A stretch of DNA of 64,000 nucleotides from Armatimonadota bacterium. GTDB lineage: Bacteria; Armatimonadota; Zipacnadia; Zipacnadales; JABUFB01. How positions within the stretch are numbered: the stretch's first letter is position 1; every line of letters starts with the position of its first letter. The stretch is from contig JABUFB010000002.1 of the NCBI GenBank assembly GCA_013314775.1, positions 186,576 through 250,575 of the forward strand, read 5' to 3'. Shown here piece by piece: positions 24,910 to 34,424 of this stretch. The notes under the pieces are model-generated. The model had not been told where the DNA came from. It was given only the letters and a program-made list of their open reading frames with translations, and made no database searches. A program made the position numbers and the translations under genes.

Positions 24910-27624
24910 TCAGAAGCTTAGTTCCACCCGCTCCACGCCGAACCAGGGTCTGCCCCCGCGAGAACCTTCGGTCTCGGTATTGCGGATCTCCAGAAAGTTC
25001 ACGCCCGCCTTCAGTGCGTCCTGTGGAACGGTTATCTTCAGCGGCGTGAGCTTGCGCTGGTCGAAGGGCATGTTGCCTTCAAACACCGGCCTGTCGTTGA
25101 GAAGAACCTGCCCTGAGATGGTGCCAACATCGAGGACCGGCGTCAGGAGACCGTGCAGAGTGAGGCTCAAAGGCCCGGGGATGGATCCGTCGATCCGGAA
25201 GTGCACTGTCATGCGGTCCGCCGGTCTGCCACCGCGAGCGTACAGGTAGTTCCCATGATCCGAGACATGGATGCGTCCCGGGAATGAGTTGAGCCCCACG
25301 CCGAAGTAGGGTGCACCGCCACCCACGAACTCTTCCCCGTAGAGCATCAGAGGTCTGCCCGCCGAGACGGCCTTCAGGCGGTCCGGGTCCGCGGGACCAA
25401 GGAGGATCTGCAGGTTGGGCAGCGCACCTGCGGCATAGCTGGCGACCAGTGCATTGGGAGCGCTGGCGTGGCTTGATGAGTAGGCAGTCGAGGTCTTGTC
25501 GGCCTCGAGCAACTTCGCGATGCTCTTCGCCTCATCATATGCGGTGAAAGCCCTCTTGCCCTCCCCGGCACGCAGCAGGTCATAGGTGCGCACCAGAGCC
25601 TCGTAGAACTGGAGCGTTCGCTGGCCGTAAGTGAACAGCCGCTCATCCTCTTCCACCCGGGCACGAACACGTTCGGGCAGGTCCATGGCCAGGACTTCAT
25701 CCAGAATTGCCCGGCAGTTGTTGGCAAAGCGCAGAGAGTCGTCGAGCCCCGGGCCGGCGTCTTTCTCGTAGAGTGTCACCCCCGGGCTTTCCTGTGCATC
25801 GACCGGCGGTGTGAGTGACTCGCGTTGCAGATGCGACGCGGGGAAGAGGTTCGCTGTCCCGTTCTCCAGGCGCTGCGCTAGCCCATACTTCAATTCGGTT
25901 ACATTGCACAGCATCCACTCGAGGTTTGCGTAGAAGTCGCGCATGCGTGAGTATGCCGGCCCGTAGCGACCGGCGAAATAATCGTTCCACACCGCCCCGC
26001 AATCCACTTCCGGGTCCCAAAGTTGCCGGGCCATCTGCCAGTTGGTGAGGGCCTTGTTCCCCCAGTTCCGGGTCGTGCAGTGCATGTAGTGGAAATGCCG
26101 GGCGCCCACAGAGTAGTAGTACGGGATGTCCGACATCATGGTGCGCATGAAGCAGACGGGCAGGCACTTGTACCCGGAGACATTGTAGTACTCGCCGATG
26201 CAGATCTGCCCCCGGTAATGGCGGTCGGGCTTCACCGCCCAGCCCTGCAGATGCCGATTGTACGAGGCATTCCGCCCGCATGCAGGATCGGTGAACTCGT
26301 GCACATAACATCGGGCAATTGGGAAGTACGTGGCGATGCAGGTCTCATAGTCAAAGTCCGGGGGAAGGGGTCTGGTTGGCGGCTGAAGGACGTCGGCGTA
26401 CGCCAGAAAGAGCAGGCGCACGGTGCGGTTGATGCGACGCTCCGCCTGGGCGCGCTTGATAGCCCGGTCGTACTCGTGGACGAAGAGGAGGTTTCGGTCA
26501 GTGGGAGTGCCCAGGGCCTTGCACCTGTCGCACTGGCACCAGCGGCCGCCATCCAGCATCCATGCGTTCATGATCCCCGCGTCCTTGTACCGGCCGGTTG
26601 CGAGGTCGTCCACCGCGTGCTTCATCCACTCGGTCATCGCGTGCGGGTTCGACGTGCAGAAGTTATCGCCGCCATCGCCGTGGATCTTGTCACTGCGTTT
26701 GCCGTCGATAAGGGCATACCACTCCGGGTGGGCCTCGAAATAGGTGAGCTTTCCGTCGCCGTTGGCGTCTCCAAGAAAGGCAGTCTCGACCGGGTACGGA
26801 TCGGCAGGCTTGTTCTCGTCGCCGGTGAAGCGGGTATGGTTGTACGGGTAGGCGTCGTGAGGGTTGAGGTAGTAGCTGGTGAGGACATGGCCGCCGCCCA
26901 CAAGCATGATCCCGAGCTTGTGCAAAAGGGGCTTGTTGCTCTGCTCCACGCACCAGTAATTCAAGCGATTGCGGGCCATCCAGAGGATGAACTCGTCATC
27001 CCCGCGGTCTTCCCATGCGTGAAATCCGCGGGTATAGAAGGCCGGCGTCTCGGTGACACTAAGCTCCGGCAGGCTCGTGAGCTTGAGGGAAGGGACTTCC
27101 TGATTCACCTCTCCCGGAGCGTACCAGCGAACGCCCAGGCGGTGCAGGAGGTCGTACGCGCCGTAGAGGGTGCCCACTCGCCCGCCACCCACAATTGCCA
27201 GCACGCGCCGGCCGTTCTGATCGGCTGAACGCAGGAGATAGCCTTCCGGACCCAGTTCGGCCAGTTCGGCGCTGGTAAGTCGCAGAGAGTCGGCCAACGC
27301 TCGGGTAATTCGGTTTGTGTCGGGGCTGCCCACGAGGATGAGATCCCCGCCGGGGTCGGTTGCATCTCCAGCGAGCAAGAAGTCTCCATCGCGGCCCGTC
27401 ATCTTTCGCAGATAGGCCTGGAGTTCGAGGGCCGCGAAGCATTGGGTGCAAGCAATGTCATCGGCGGGATCAGGGTCATGCCAGGAAACGCGGTCATCTG
27501 CCAGACCGGCTTCTTCTGGCGCCTGGAACGGCCCCGGTGACACAACGATGGTGACGGCGCAGGCGACGTGCAGGGAGAACAGCAGGAGCACGGCAGACGC
27601 GATCTGGCGATGCACGTGGTTCAT
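24910..27624 (-). CDS. exported DUF4838 protein, alpha-glucuronidase-like N-terminal domain
   Basis: A 904-residue secreted protein; signal peptide IASAVLLLFSLHVACA. Residues ~45-190 resemble the GH67/GH20-type N-terminal domain (QCFAALELQAYLRKMTG, LILVGSPDTN, GTLYGAYDLLHRLGVRWYAPGE). The large middle part (~195-650) is the DUF4838 TIM-barrel-like domain with HPEWYALIDGKR, DGGRWCQCDRCKAL and YYYSVGARHFHYMH. The C-terminus (~770-904) is a jelly-roll (FRIDGSIPGPLSLTLHG, NFLEIRNTE). DUF4838 is widespread beside polysaccharide-degradation genes but has no settled activity. The CxCxxC in the middle domain is typical. It ends convergent with the PD40 gene and lies 13 bp from the sensor kinase gene, probably in its operon. 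Confidence 0.82.
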   Translation of the reverse strand: MNHVHRQIASAVLLLFSLHVACAVTIVVSPGPFQAPEEAGLADDRVSWHDPDPADDIACTQCFAALELQAYLRKMTGRDGDFLLAGDATDPGGDLILVGSPDTNRITRALADSLRLTSAELAELGPEGYLLRSADQNGRRVLAIVGGGRVGTLYGAYDLLHRLGVRWYAPGEVNQEVPSLKLTSLPELSVTETPAFYTRGFHAWEDRGDDEFILWMARNRLNYWCVEQSNKPLLHKLGIMLVGGGHVLTSYYLNPHDAYPYNHTRFTGDENKPADPYPVETAFLGDANGDGKLTYFEAHPEWYALIDGKRSDKIHGDGGDNFCTSNPHAMTEWMKHAVDDLATGRYKDAGIMNAWMLDGGRWCQCDRCKALGTPTDRNLLFVHEYDRAIKRAQAERRINRTVRLLFLAYADVLQPPTRPLPPDFDYETCIATYFPIARCYVHEFTDPACGRNASYNRHLQGWAVKPDRHYRGQICIGEYYNVSGYKCLPVCFMRTMMSDIPYYYSVGARHFHYMHCTTRNWGNKALTNWQMARQLWDPEVDCGAVWNDYFAGRYGPAYSRMRDFYANLEWMLCNVTELKYGLAQRLENGTANLFPASHLQRESLTPPVDAQESPGVTLYEKDAGPGLDDSLRFANNCRAILDEVLAMDLPERVRARVEEDERLFTYGQRTLQFYEALVRTYDLLRAGEGKRAFTAYDEAKSIAKLLEADKTSTAYSSSHASAPNALVASYAAGALPNLQILLGPADPDRLKAVSAGRPLMLYGEEFVGGGAPYFGVGLNSFPGRIHVSDHGNYLYARGGRPADRMTVHFRIDGSIPGPLSLTLHGLLTPVLDVGTISGQVLLNDRPVFEGNMPFDQRKLTPLKITVPQDALKAGVNFLEIRNTETEGSRGGRPWFGVERVELSF

Positions 27625-27637
27625 CCTCTCCGGGGGG

Positions 27638-30058
27638 TCAGGCTCGTAACCTTTGTTCGATCAACTCCCTGAGCTGGCCGATCGTGAAGGGTTTCGCCAG
27701 GGCTGCATCAATCCCTTCGAATTCTCCCGCGGCCAGGTCCCAGCCCGTCATAATGACCGTTGTAATGTTCGGGTGGATTCGCCGGGCTTCCCGCGCAAGA
27801 CTCACGCCAGACAGGCCTTCCATTCCATAGTCCGTGAGGAGCAAGTCGAAGGCGTTCTCCTTGAGCTTTGCGAGAGCCGCGTTCCCATCATACACGGTGT
27901 CCGCTTTGTGTCCCATACGGCGCAGAGCAGTGGCGGCGAAATCTGCGATTGGGCGGGTGTCGTCTACCACCAGGATGTGCAGAGGGCCCCGTTCCTCGGG
28001 CCTGGACGCCGCTGCTTCCTCGTGGTCCTCTACCCGCTGGGCGGCGGGCAAGGAGACTGTGAAGCAGGTGCCTTTGCCCAACTCGGATTCGACGCTGATA
28101 TTGCCGCCGTGGCGCAAGATAATCCCGCGGATGACCGCAAGACCCAGGCCGGAGTTGTCCGCGCCCTTGGTGCTGTAGAAGGGCTGGAAGATGTCGTCAA
28201 TCATCTCCTCGGGGATGCCCGTGCCTGTGTCGCGCACCGAGAAGACGGTCATGTCGCCCTCCTGGTGTCCGGACACGGTGATCGAGCCGCCTTTCGGCAT
28301 GGCCTCGCACGCGTTCACGATGAGGTTCGTCAGGACATTGCCGATTTCTCCGGAGCTTCCCACGACCATCAAGTCCTCGGTGATCTCGTTCTTCACCGCG
28401 ATGCGGACGCCTTCGCGCTGAGCCTGGTCTCGCCAGCGGGGACGCAGGGTGTGGATGACGTCGTCCGCGAGTTCGCGCAGATTGAAGACTTGACGGTCCA
28501 TGTCTGTTCGGGCTTGCGAGAAGCGCTGGATGCGTTTCACCGTCTCTGAGCCGCGTCGAGCAGCGGCGACAATCGCGCTGAGTTCGTGCCGACGCTCGGG
28601 GTCTGTCTCGTCGAGAAGAAGCAACTCCGCCGGACCCATGATTCCCGCGAGGGTATTGTTCAAGTCATGCGCCACTCCACCGGCCATCTGTCCCAGGGCG
28701 CGCAGGCGTTCAGCCGCCACGGACTGGCGCTCCAGCATGCGCTGCTGGGTGACGTCGATACCGACCGTGATGATGGCGACGACGTTGCCGGATGTGTCCA
28801 GTTGCGCCACGTAGCGCCAGGAGATGATTCTTTCCTCGCCTGAGCTTGTGAGGACCGTGTCTTCCAGGTGCCCGCGGGTATTGCCCTCGCAGATGCCGCG
28901 GATGAGCATTCGGGCCTGGTCGTGGGCTTCGGGGGCATAGAGATACTCCCAGAAGGGCTTTCCGCGGAGAGTCTCCTCGGAATAGCCGGTGATGCGCTCA
29001 CCGGCGGGGTTGAACCGCAACACATTGCCCCGGGGGTCCAGGGCCATGATGATGGCGTCGGCGGCGTTGATGATATTGCTGGTGAAGTCGCGCTCGCGCT
29101 GTATTTCGTGCTGGGCGCGCAGGCGTTCAGATACGTCGAGAAGCGTGGCGACGACGGCCTCACGATCTCTGTAGGTGGCGTCCACGATGGCAACTTCGCA
29201 CCACAGGCTCGGCCCTTTGCGGGGCTTGAATACCACCTGCTCAGAGTGGATGTCGGCGCTGGGGTCGCTCTGGCGCCGCTGGAGTTGGGCCCTGAGCTTG
29301 TCGGCATCTTCGGGTGAGAAGAAATCCCACAGTGACAGCCCGTAGACCTCATTCTGCACGCATCGGGCCATTTCCGCGAGGCGCGGGTTGGCGTAGACCA
29401 CGTGGCCGTCCTGCTGGATAATGATGCCGGTGGGGGAGCTTTCGGTAATCGCCCGGAACTGCTTCTCGCTGTCCTGCAGGTCCCGTCGTGCACGCTCCAT
29501 CTCCATGAGGAGAACGTTCTGGCGGAGCATGGCCTGTTGCATGGCCCGGAGCGCCAATTGCACCACGCCGCCGACGGTAACGTAGATCAGGAGGCTGGAC
29601 GCGGCGACGGAGGGCAGTGTGGCCTGCTCGTGGATGTCTCCGTTGAGATAGGCCAGGCCGAACATGGGCAGGGAGGCGATCCCGGCGATCAGTCCACCCC
29701 GCGAACCGATGAGCACCTGGGCCAGAACGATCACAATGAGGTAGCCCGGTGCGAGGAACTCAATCTGTTCGGGTACGATGACGCCGACGGTGATGACCGT
29801 GCGCGCTGCCAGGACGCAGATGAGCACCCACGAGGCGGCTTCGTACTGCTCGTTCCGCGCCAGGTAGCGCACGCTGAAGACCGTTCCAGCCATCACCAGG
29901 GACAATGCCAGGTCGATGCCGAAAATGGCGCCGCCAACCGGAAGCGACAGCCACAGCGCCAAGTCGAACGCCGCGACGATGACCATCAGAAAGATGAAGC
30001 CGAAGGCCACGGCCTCTAACAGGCGGCGCTTCTGGTTTTCAATAGGGGTGATGGTCAT
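27638..30058 (-). CDS. membrane hybrid sensor histidine kinase (PAS-PAS-HisKA-HATPase-REC)
   Basis: An 806-residue kinase. Residues ~15-170 hold about six hydrophobic helices (AVAFGFIFLMVIVAAF and on), with a helical linker ending RARRDLQDSEKQF. PAS domains are at ~203-320 and ~335-455 (NPAGERITGYSEETLRG). HisKA follows with GGVAHDLNN; the phosphorylated His is His464. HATPase has NLIVNACEAMP and GTGIPEEMIDDIFQPFY plus GLGLAVIRG. A C-terminal receiver carries Asp743 in LLTDYGMEG and the conserved Lys in LAKPFT. No output domain follows. ATG 30058 is favoured over the longer frame to 30133. It precedes the DUF4838 gene by 13 bp, so it may control glycan use; this is inference. Confidence 0.9.
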   Translation of the reverse strand: MTITPIENQKRRLLEAVAFGFIFLMVIVAAFDLALWLSLPVGGAIFGIDLALSLVMAGTVFSVRYLARNEQYEAASWVLICVLAARTVITVGVIVPEQIEFLAPGYLIVIVLAQVLIGSRGGLIAGIASLPMFGLAYLNGDIHEQATLPSVAASSLLIYVTVGGVVQLALRAMQQAMLRQNVLLMEMERARRDLQDSEKQFRAITESSPTGIIIQQDGHVVYANPRLAEMARCVQNEVYGLSLWDFFSPEDADKLRAQLQRRQSDPSADIHSEQVVFKPRKGPSLWCEVAIVDATYRDREAVVATLLDVSERLRAQHEIQRERDFTSNIINAADAIIMALDPRGNVLRFNPAGERITGYSEETLRGKPFWEYLYAPEAHDQARMLIRGICEGNTRGHLEDTVLTSSGEERIISWRYVAQLDTSGNVVAIITVGIDVTQQRMLERQSVAAERLRALGQMAGGVAHDLNNTLAGIMGPAELLLLDETDPERRHELSAIVAAARRGSETVKRIQRFSQARTDMDRQVFNLRELADDVIHTLRPRWRDQAQREGVRIAVKNEITEDLMVVGSSGEIGNVLTNLIVNACEAMPKGGSITVSGHQEGDMTVFSVRDTGTGIPEEMIDDIFQPFYSTKGADNSGLGLAVIRGIILRHGGNISVESELGKGTCFTVSLPAAQRVEDHEEAAASRPEERGPLHILVVDDTRPIADFAATALRRMGHKADTVYDGNAALAKLKENAFDLLLTDYGMEGLSGVSLAREARRIHPNITTVIMTGWDLAAGEFEGIDAALAKPFTIGQLRELIEQRLRA

Positions 30059-30121
30059 GAACGGAAGAGCCCGCCGGGCCGGGGAAACACCTATTCGCAG
30101 GATTTGCGGTTCGTTGTGCGA

Positions 30122-30149
30122 AGTATACCACAAAGGTGTCCAAGCGCAA
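30122..30149 (-). promoter_or_regulatory. possible promoter of the sensor kinase operon
   Basis: On the minus strand TTGCGC (30144-30149) and TATACT (30122-30127) are separated by 16 nt. The -35 is a weak match; the -10 is good. Confidence 0.4.
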
Positions 30150-30227
30150 CGCAGGCTTTGACCCCCTCGAGCCCTGGAGAATGCTATGCTCCCGGCGCTC
30201 CGCGTGGGTCTGCATGGAGGGATTCGG

Positions 30228-31496
30228 ATGGAGATTCGCTACCGAGTGGCCACTGCCGAGGACGTGGAGGCGATCCTGCGCGTCACGCTCGCGGCCTTCC
30301 GCTTCAAGGAGGACAGCCCGCGTTACCCCGCCCTGCGCAGGGAGCTTGAGTCTGCCCCGCACCGCTACCGGGTGCTGGAGCAAGGTGGCCAGGTCCTGGC
30401 GTCTCTGCACATAGGAGACAGCTGGATTCAAGTGGGGCAATGTGCGGTGCTCAAGGGTGACATCGGGCATGTCGCCGTGGATCCAGCGCAACAGGCACGC
30501 GGTCTGGGCAGTATGCTCATGAATCAGGCGCTGGCCGACCTGAAAACGTCGGGATATCACCTGTCCCGGCTCGGAGGGCTGGTCCATTTCTACAAACGGT
30601 TTGGGTACGAGCCTTTCCCGCGGAGATTCGTGGAATTCCGCGTGAAGCCTGTCCAGGGGCAGAGAGAGCCGGTTCCCGCAGTGGAGGCGTACCCGCCGCC
30701 CAGTGGATATGCAGGCGACCTGCGGCCCTTCGACGAGGCCAGCGACTGGCGGGGTGTCGGGGGAGTCATCCACCGGTTCATGGCGGGCAGGTCCGGTGCG
30801 GATGTGGTCCATCGGCCTCTGACTCCGCCGGCGCACCCGGCTCCTCCTGACCCGACCGGGCTGAAGTTCGTGCACGAGGTATCGGGTCAGATACGCGGCG
30901 TGCTGTTCGCGCATGACAACCCGCTGGAATCCACGGAGACCGAGCGCTGCTTCTCCATCGGCACATTTGCCTACGAGCCCGACTGTCCCGACACGGCGGC
31001 CATCCTGCTGAAACTCCTCTTCTCGCGTCTCGCCCCATTGGCGCCGGTGCGGATTACCTCGCGGCTCCCCTTCGATGAGAAACTGGCTTGCGACCTGCAT
31101 GAGAACGGGATTGGGTTCGAGCGGATTGAGATGCATCAGGCTGTCGGCTCCAACATGATCCAGGTGCTGAATTTGGGCGCGATCTTCGACGCCATTGCCC
31201 CTGAACTGGAGGCGCGCCTGCAGGAGTCCCTGCTGCCCGAGTGGGACGGTGTTGTGGGGTTCAAACTGCCCAATGAGAGCTGTGCACTGCGGGTGGCCAA
31301 AGGCGAACTGCGTGCGTGCGACCCGCGGGATGCGACCGTCACCGTGGAGCTGAGTCAGTCGCAGTTTGTAAAAGCGCTGTTTGGGTTGTGCGGCATAGAT
31401 GAGTTGCCCTGTACGATGGGTCTCACGAAACTGGAACGGGCACTGCTTGGTTTCCTTTTTCCTCGCTGCCCTGCAGGGTCGGGTTCGTGGGGGTAG
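30228..31496 (+). CDS. Eis-like GNAT acetyltransferase with SCP2-type C-terminal domain
   Basis: A 422-residue protein. Residues 1-140 are a GNAT fold with the acetyl-CoA loop VDPAQQARGLGSMLMNQAL and the strand GLVHFYKRFGYEP. A second GNAT-like half follows, and the C-terminus (~330-415) is an SCP2-like sterol-carrier fold (LLPEWDGVVGFKLPNES, ATVTVELSQSQFVKAL). This three-part layout is that of the Eis family, which acetylates amines such as aminoglycosides or Lys side chains. ATG 30228 has GGAGGG 6 nt upstream; an ATG at 30186 extends the frame without support. It is divergent from the kinase. Confidence 0.85.
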   Translation: MEIRYRVATAEDVEAILRVTLAAFRFKEDSPRYPALRRELESAPHRYRVLEQGGQVLASLHIGDSWIQVGQCAVLKGDIGHVAVDPAQQARGLGSMLMNQALADLKTSGYHLSRLGGLVHFYKRFGYEPFPRRFVEFRVKPVQGQREPVPAVEAYPPPSGYAGDLRPFDEASDWRGVGGVIHRFMAGRSGADVVHRPLTPPAHPAPPDPTGLKFVHEVSGQIRGVLFAHDNPLESTETERCFSIGTFAYEPDCPDTAAILLKLLFSRLAPLAPVRITSRLPFDEKLACDLHENGIGFERIEMHQAVGSNMIQVLNLGAIFDAIAPELEARLQESLLPEWDGVVGFKLPNESCALRVAKGELRACDPRDATVTVELSQSQFVKALFGLCGIDELPCTMGLTKLERALLGFLFPRCPAGSGSWG

Positions 31497-31556
31497 TGGA
31501 GAGTGGCGCGGAGGGTGAGCGTGCCGGTCCAAGAAGGCTGGGCGACAGGGGAAGGA

Positions 31557-32405
31557 TCACACCGAAAGCTGCATGCCTTCGCGGCCGGCGTCGCACTGAA
31601 TGTCGTAACCGTAGCGCCTGATGTAGTCTTGGGCGCGCCACGCGACCTCATCGATCTGTTCGTCGGTCCGGTCGGGGTGGTGGTGGAAAAGGATGACGCG
31701 CTTGACCCCGGCGGCGGCCGCCATGTCGATAACATCGGGATATGAGGAATGGCCCCAGCCCAGGTGTGAGGGGAGTTCCTCTGGCAGGAACTGGGCGTCG
31801 TGAATGAGGACGTCCACTCCCTCGCACATTCGCGTCAGTGCAAGGCGGCGCGCCTCCCCATCGCGCCCCCCGGCTCGCAGTTCGTTATCCGTGACGTGCA
31901 TGAGGGTTCCCGTTGTATCGTCACTGATTCGAAAGCCGCAGCATCCGCCGGGATGACTGCACATGCCAAGTTGCAGGGTCGCGGACTGGATGCGGGTCAC
32001 GCTGTCGCCCAGGTCCATGAAGTCTATGTCGGCTCGCAGTTGCCCGAACTCAACGGGAAAGCTGAGCCCGTCCATCTGGGTGTAAAGGAGATCTTTGATG
32101 GCCTTGATCGAGTGTGACCAACCGGCGACGTGGACCTGCCAGCCCTCGCGGTAGGCGGGCTCGAAGAAGGGGAAGCCGTGCACATGGTCCCAGTGCGCGT
32201 GACTCATGAGAACGAAAACGGAAGCTGGAGGCCCTTCGGCAACCAGTTTATGCCCCAGCGCGCGGATACCTGTCCCGGCGTCGAGGATCAGTTCGGTCCC
32301 GTCGGAGAGTTGGACCTCGACGCAGGGGGTGTTGCCGCCATATCTCACCGTCGCGGGACCAGGAGCCGGCACTGAGCCCCGCGTTCCCCACAGCGTGACC
32401 AGCAT
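31557..32405 (-). CDS. metallo-beta-lactamase-fold hydrolase
   Basis: A 282-residue protein with the MBL signature SHAHWDHVHG (His69, His71, Asp73, His74), a further His in MCSHPGG, Asp in LIHDAQFL and a terminal FHHHPDR. The N-terminus LWGTRGSVPAPGPATVRYGG matches the cyclic-nucleotide/phosphoribosyl phosphodiesterase branch (COG1235-like) rather than beta-lactamases. No signal peptide: cytosolic. A phosphodiesterase or RNase Z-related activity is likely. It ends 60 bp from the convergent Eis-like gene and is divergent from the methyltransferase gene. Confidence 0.85.
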   Translation of the reverse strand: MLVTLWGTRGSVPAPGPATVRYGGNTPCVEVQLSDGTELILDAGTGIRALGHKLVAEGPPASVFVLMSHAHWDHVHGFPFFEPAYREGWQVHVAGWSHSIKAIKDLLYTQMDGLSFPVEFGQLRADIDFMDLGDSVTRIQSATLQLGMCSHPGGCCGFRISDDTTGTLMHVTDNELRAGGRDGEARRLALTRMCEGVDVLIHDAQFLPEELPSHLGWGHSSYPDVIDMAAAAGVKRVILFHHHPDRTDEQIDEVAWRAQDYIRRYGYDIQCDAGREGMQLSV

Positions 32406-32494
32406 AGAGCCACCTCAGACGAACGATGCTGGACTGCTATTCGACGCCTGCAGTGCTTCGCCCTCCCCGCAGCGGCCGCTTCCCAGGATAGGTA

Positions 32495-32523
32495 TTGCCT
32501 AAGCGAGGACGATTCACTAACCT
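32495..32523 (+). promoter_or_regulatory. possible promoter giving a leaderless mRNA
   Basis: TTGCCT (32495-32500) and TAACCT (32518-32523) are 17 nt apart. The next ATG is at 32530, so the predicted start coincides with the start codon. No ribosome site precedes that ATG, which fits a leaderless transcript. Confidence 0.4.
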
Positions 32524-32529
32524 AGCTGT

Positions 32530-33141
32530 ATGTCCAAGAACGAGCACTACTTCACCGAAGAGCCCACCAGTCGCTCCGAACCCCACGAACTGGTGGTGCA
32601 GGTCCGAAAGCACACCCTGACGCTCACCAGCGACCGCGGGGTTTTCTCACACGCCGAAGCGGACAAGGGTACCTTGCTTCTTGCGGCAAAGGTCCAGTTC
32701 GGTGAGGCGAGACGTGTTCTCGATCTGGGTTGCGGCTATGGCCTGCTCGGAATAGTCGCCGCTCTGGAGTGCCCGGATGCAAGGGTCACTTTCGTCGACA
32801 CCAACCAGCGGGCGGTGGGCCTGGCGAAGCTCAACGCCGAGCGTCTGGGCCTGCGGGACACCGAGTTCCTGACCGGTGATGCTCCGGCGGTCCTTGGCGA
32901 CCGTATCTTCGACCTCGTGATGTGCAATCCGCCCTATGCCGCCGGCAAGAAGGTCTTCATGCCCATGCTCACCGACGCGGCCGCGAGGCTCTCGGCCGGT
33001 GGCAGCCTGTGGATCGTTGGGCGGACCAAGCAGGGAATCAAGACCCTCACCAGGGACCTGTCGGGGCTGTTCGAGACCGTCGAGACCGCAGACATCAAGG
33101 GCGGCTACCGGGTGATACGTTTGGCCACCGCGCCGACATAG
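32530..33141 (+). CDS. class I SAM methyltransferase, RsmC/RlmG-type small domain
   Basis: A 203-residue methyltransferase small domain. The SAM-binding loop is VLDLGCGYGLLG near residue 62 and the catalytic NPPY is at ~136 (MCNPPYAAGK). The N-terminus has the family pattern HYFTEEPTS and FSHAEADKGTLLL seen in single-domain RsmC-like enzymes. NPPY members methylate exocyclic amines of guanine or adenine in rRNA, so a 16S or 23S rRNA target is likely. No ribosome site is visible upstream. It is convergent with the lipoprotein gene at 33175. Confidence 0.85.
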   Translation: MSKNEHYFTEEPTSRSEPHELVVQVRKHTLTLTSDRGVFSHAEADKGTLLLAAKVQFGEARRVLDLGCGYGLLGIVAALECPDARVTFVDTNQRAVGLAKLNAERLGLRDTEFLTGDAPAVLGDRIFDLVMCNPPYAAGKKVFMPMLTDAAARLSAGGSLWIVGRTKQGIKTLTRDLSGLFETVETADIKGGYRVIRLATAPT

Positions 33142-33174
33142 GTCCTGAGAGGAAAGGGACCGCGGCGCCCTGGA

Positions 33175-33597
33175 TTACCAGACCTGAACGATGTAGTACT
33201 TGCCATCGCTCTGCATCATCTGGAGGCTGAGGGAGCCGGCGTCACCCTTGAGCACAACGGTATCCCCCTGTTCGGATTCCACCTTCGCATTGCCCCCCAG
33301 CCTGGACGCATAGACCGAGAGCGCCGCGGCGCGCTCTTCCTGCAGCTTGCTGATGATAAGATCGCGCTGGCCTTTGGGGATCTCGTCCCAGTTCTCGTTT
33401 TGCCGGCGCGCGCTGGTGGTGTAATCGAAGGCGGTGGCAGCGAGGGCGAAGTCCTGCTTTGCCAGGGCGGCGGCGAAGCCCTCGGCCGTGGCTTTCGCGC
33501 TGGTTCCTGCAAGACCCTTGCTCCCGCAACCCGCAAGCAATGCGAAGGAGCCGCAGAGGGCCAGCGCCGCGAGTGTGGACATGAGACGATTTGGCAT
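33175..33597 (-). CDS. small lipoprotein, DUF4878-like
   Basis: A 140-residue protein with a lipoprotein signal ending LLAGC, so Cys24 is the likely lipidated residue. The mature part (AEGFAAALAKQDFALAATAF, ending GKYYIVQVW) is the small cystatin/NTF2-like fold used by DUF4878-type lipoproteins. Function unknown. It is the last gene of a three-gene minus-strand run, 3 nt after the methyltransferase gene. Confidence 0.7.
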   Translation of the reverse strand: MPNRLMSTLAALALCGSFALLAGCGSKGLAGTSAKATAEGFAAALAKQDFALAATAFDYTTSARRQNENWDEIPKGQRDLIISKLQEERAAALSVYASRLGGNAKVESEQGDTVVLKGDAGSLSLQMMQSDGKYYIVQVW

Positions 33598-33600
33598 CGG

Positions 33601-34413
33601 TCAAGACTCCTTGCGAGCCACGTAATATGCTCGGTCGCTCCACCGGGTGAGGGGGCGGAAGGTGTAGGCCTGGTACGCATGCACGCGCGCGAAACCAGCG
33701 GCCTCGAGCATCTCAATGATCTCGGCGTTGTTGTACGCGAACTGGCAGTGGGTCTCGCGGAACTCCACCGGGGCACCCGACTGCCCCCGCCACTGAAACC
33801 ACATGTCCACCCTGCAGATGCGCGAAGCCGCGTCCCAGTTCGCCTTCCAGCGGTACAGGAGCGGGTCCTGGGAGTCCATGTTGTCCTGGGTGAACAGGCC
33901 GGAGCTCAGGGCGCGCGGGGTATTCACGTCGAATATGAAAAGCGCACCGGGACGCAGGGTCCTGAATACTTCGCGGAAACAACGGGCGAGGCTCCCCGGA
34001 TCGAGGATATAGTTGAGGCTGTCATAGACCGAGATGGTAAGGTCGAAGCTTTCATCTCGAATCGCGAGCCACGATGCATCGGAGACAATCGCCGGCAGGG
34101 CCGGCGAGCGCCCGGCACATTCCCGCACCATGGGCTCGGACAGATCGGCGCCCACCGTGTCGTAGCCCCTTCGTACAAATTCCTCTCCGGCCCTTCCCGT
34201 GCCGCAACACAGGTCCAGGACCCGCTTCGGGCGCGCGTCGTGGTGGCGCAAGAGGGACTGGATGTAGTCCACCCATTGGCTATACGGCACCGCGCGCATG
34301 AGGTGGTCGTAGTAAGGCGCGACGCCCTCGAACTCGCCGCGTCCGGGCCGCAGGTCGGACAGGTCCGGACCTTCGAAGGCGGGAGGCTTCTTCTGGAAGA
34401 GCTTTCCAAGCAT
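33601..34413 (-). CDS. class I SAM-dependent methyltransferase
   Basis: A 270-residue methyltransferase. The SAM loop is VLDLCCGTGRAGEEFV near residue 66, with GADLSEPMV after it and the motif FDLTISVYDSLNYI for strand four. The second half folds as an extra beta domain (FIFDVNTPRAL, CRVDMWFQWRG) found in small-molecule methyltransferases. Substrate unknown. It starts 11 nt after the anchored barrel-protein gene ends and precedes the lipoprotein by 3 nt, so the three are co-transcribed. Confidence 0.85.
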   Translation of the reverse strand: MLGKLFQKKPPAFEGPDLSDLRPGRGEFEGVAPYYDHLMRAVPYSQWVDYIQSLLRHHDARPKRVLDLCCGTGRAGEEFVRRGYDTVGADLSEPMVRECAGRSPALPAIVSDASWLAIRDESFDLTISVYDSLNYILDPGSLARCFREVFRTLRPGALFIFDVNTPRALSSGLFTQDNMDSQDPLLYRWKANWDAASRICRVDMWFQWRGQSGAPVEFRETHCQFAYNNAEIIEMLEAAGFARVHAYQAYTFRPLTRWSDRAYYVARKES

Positions 34414-34424
34414 CGTTCAGGAGC

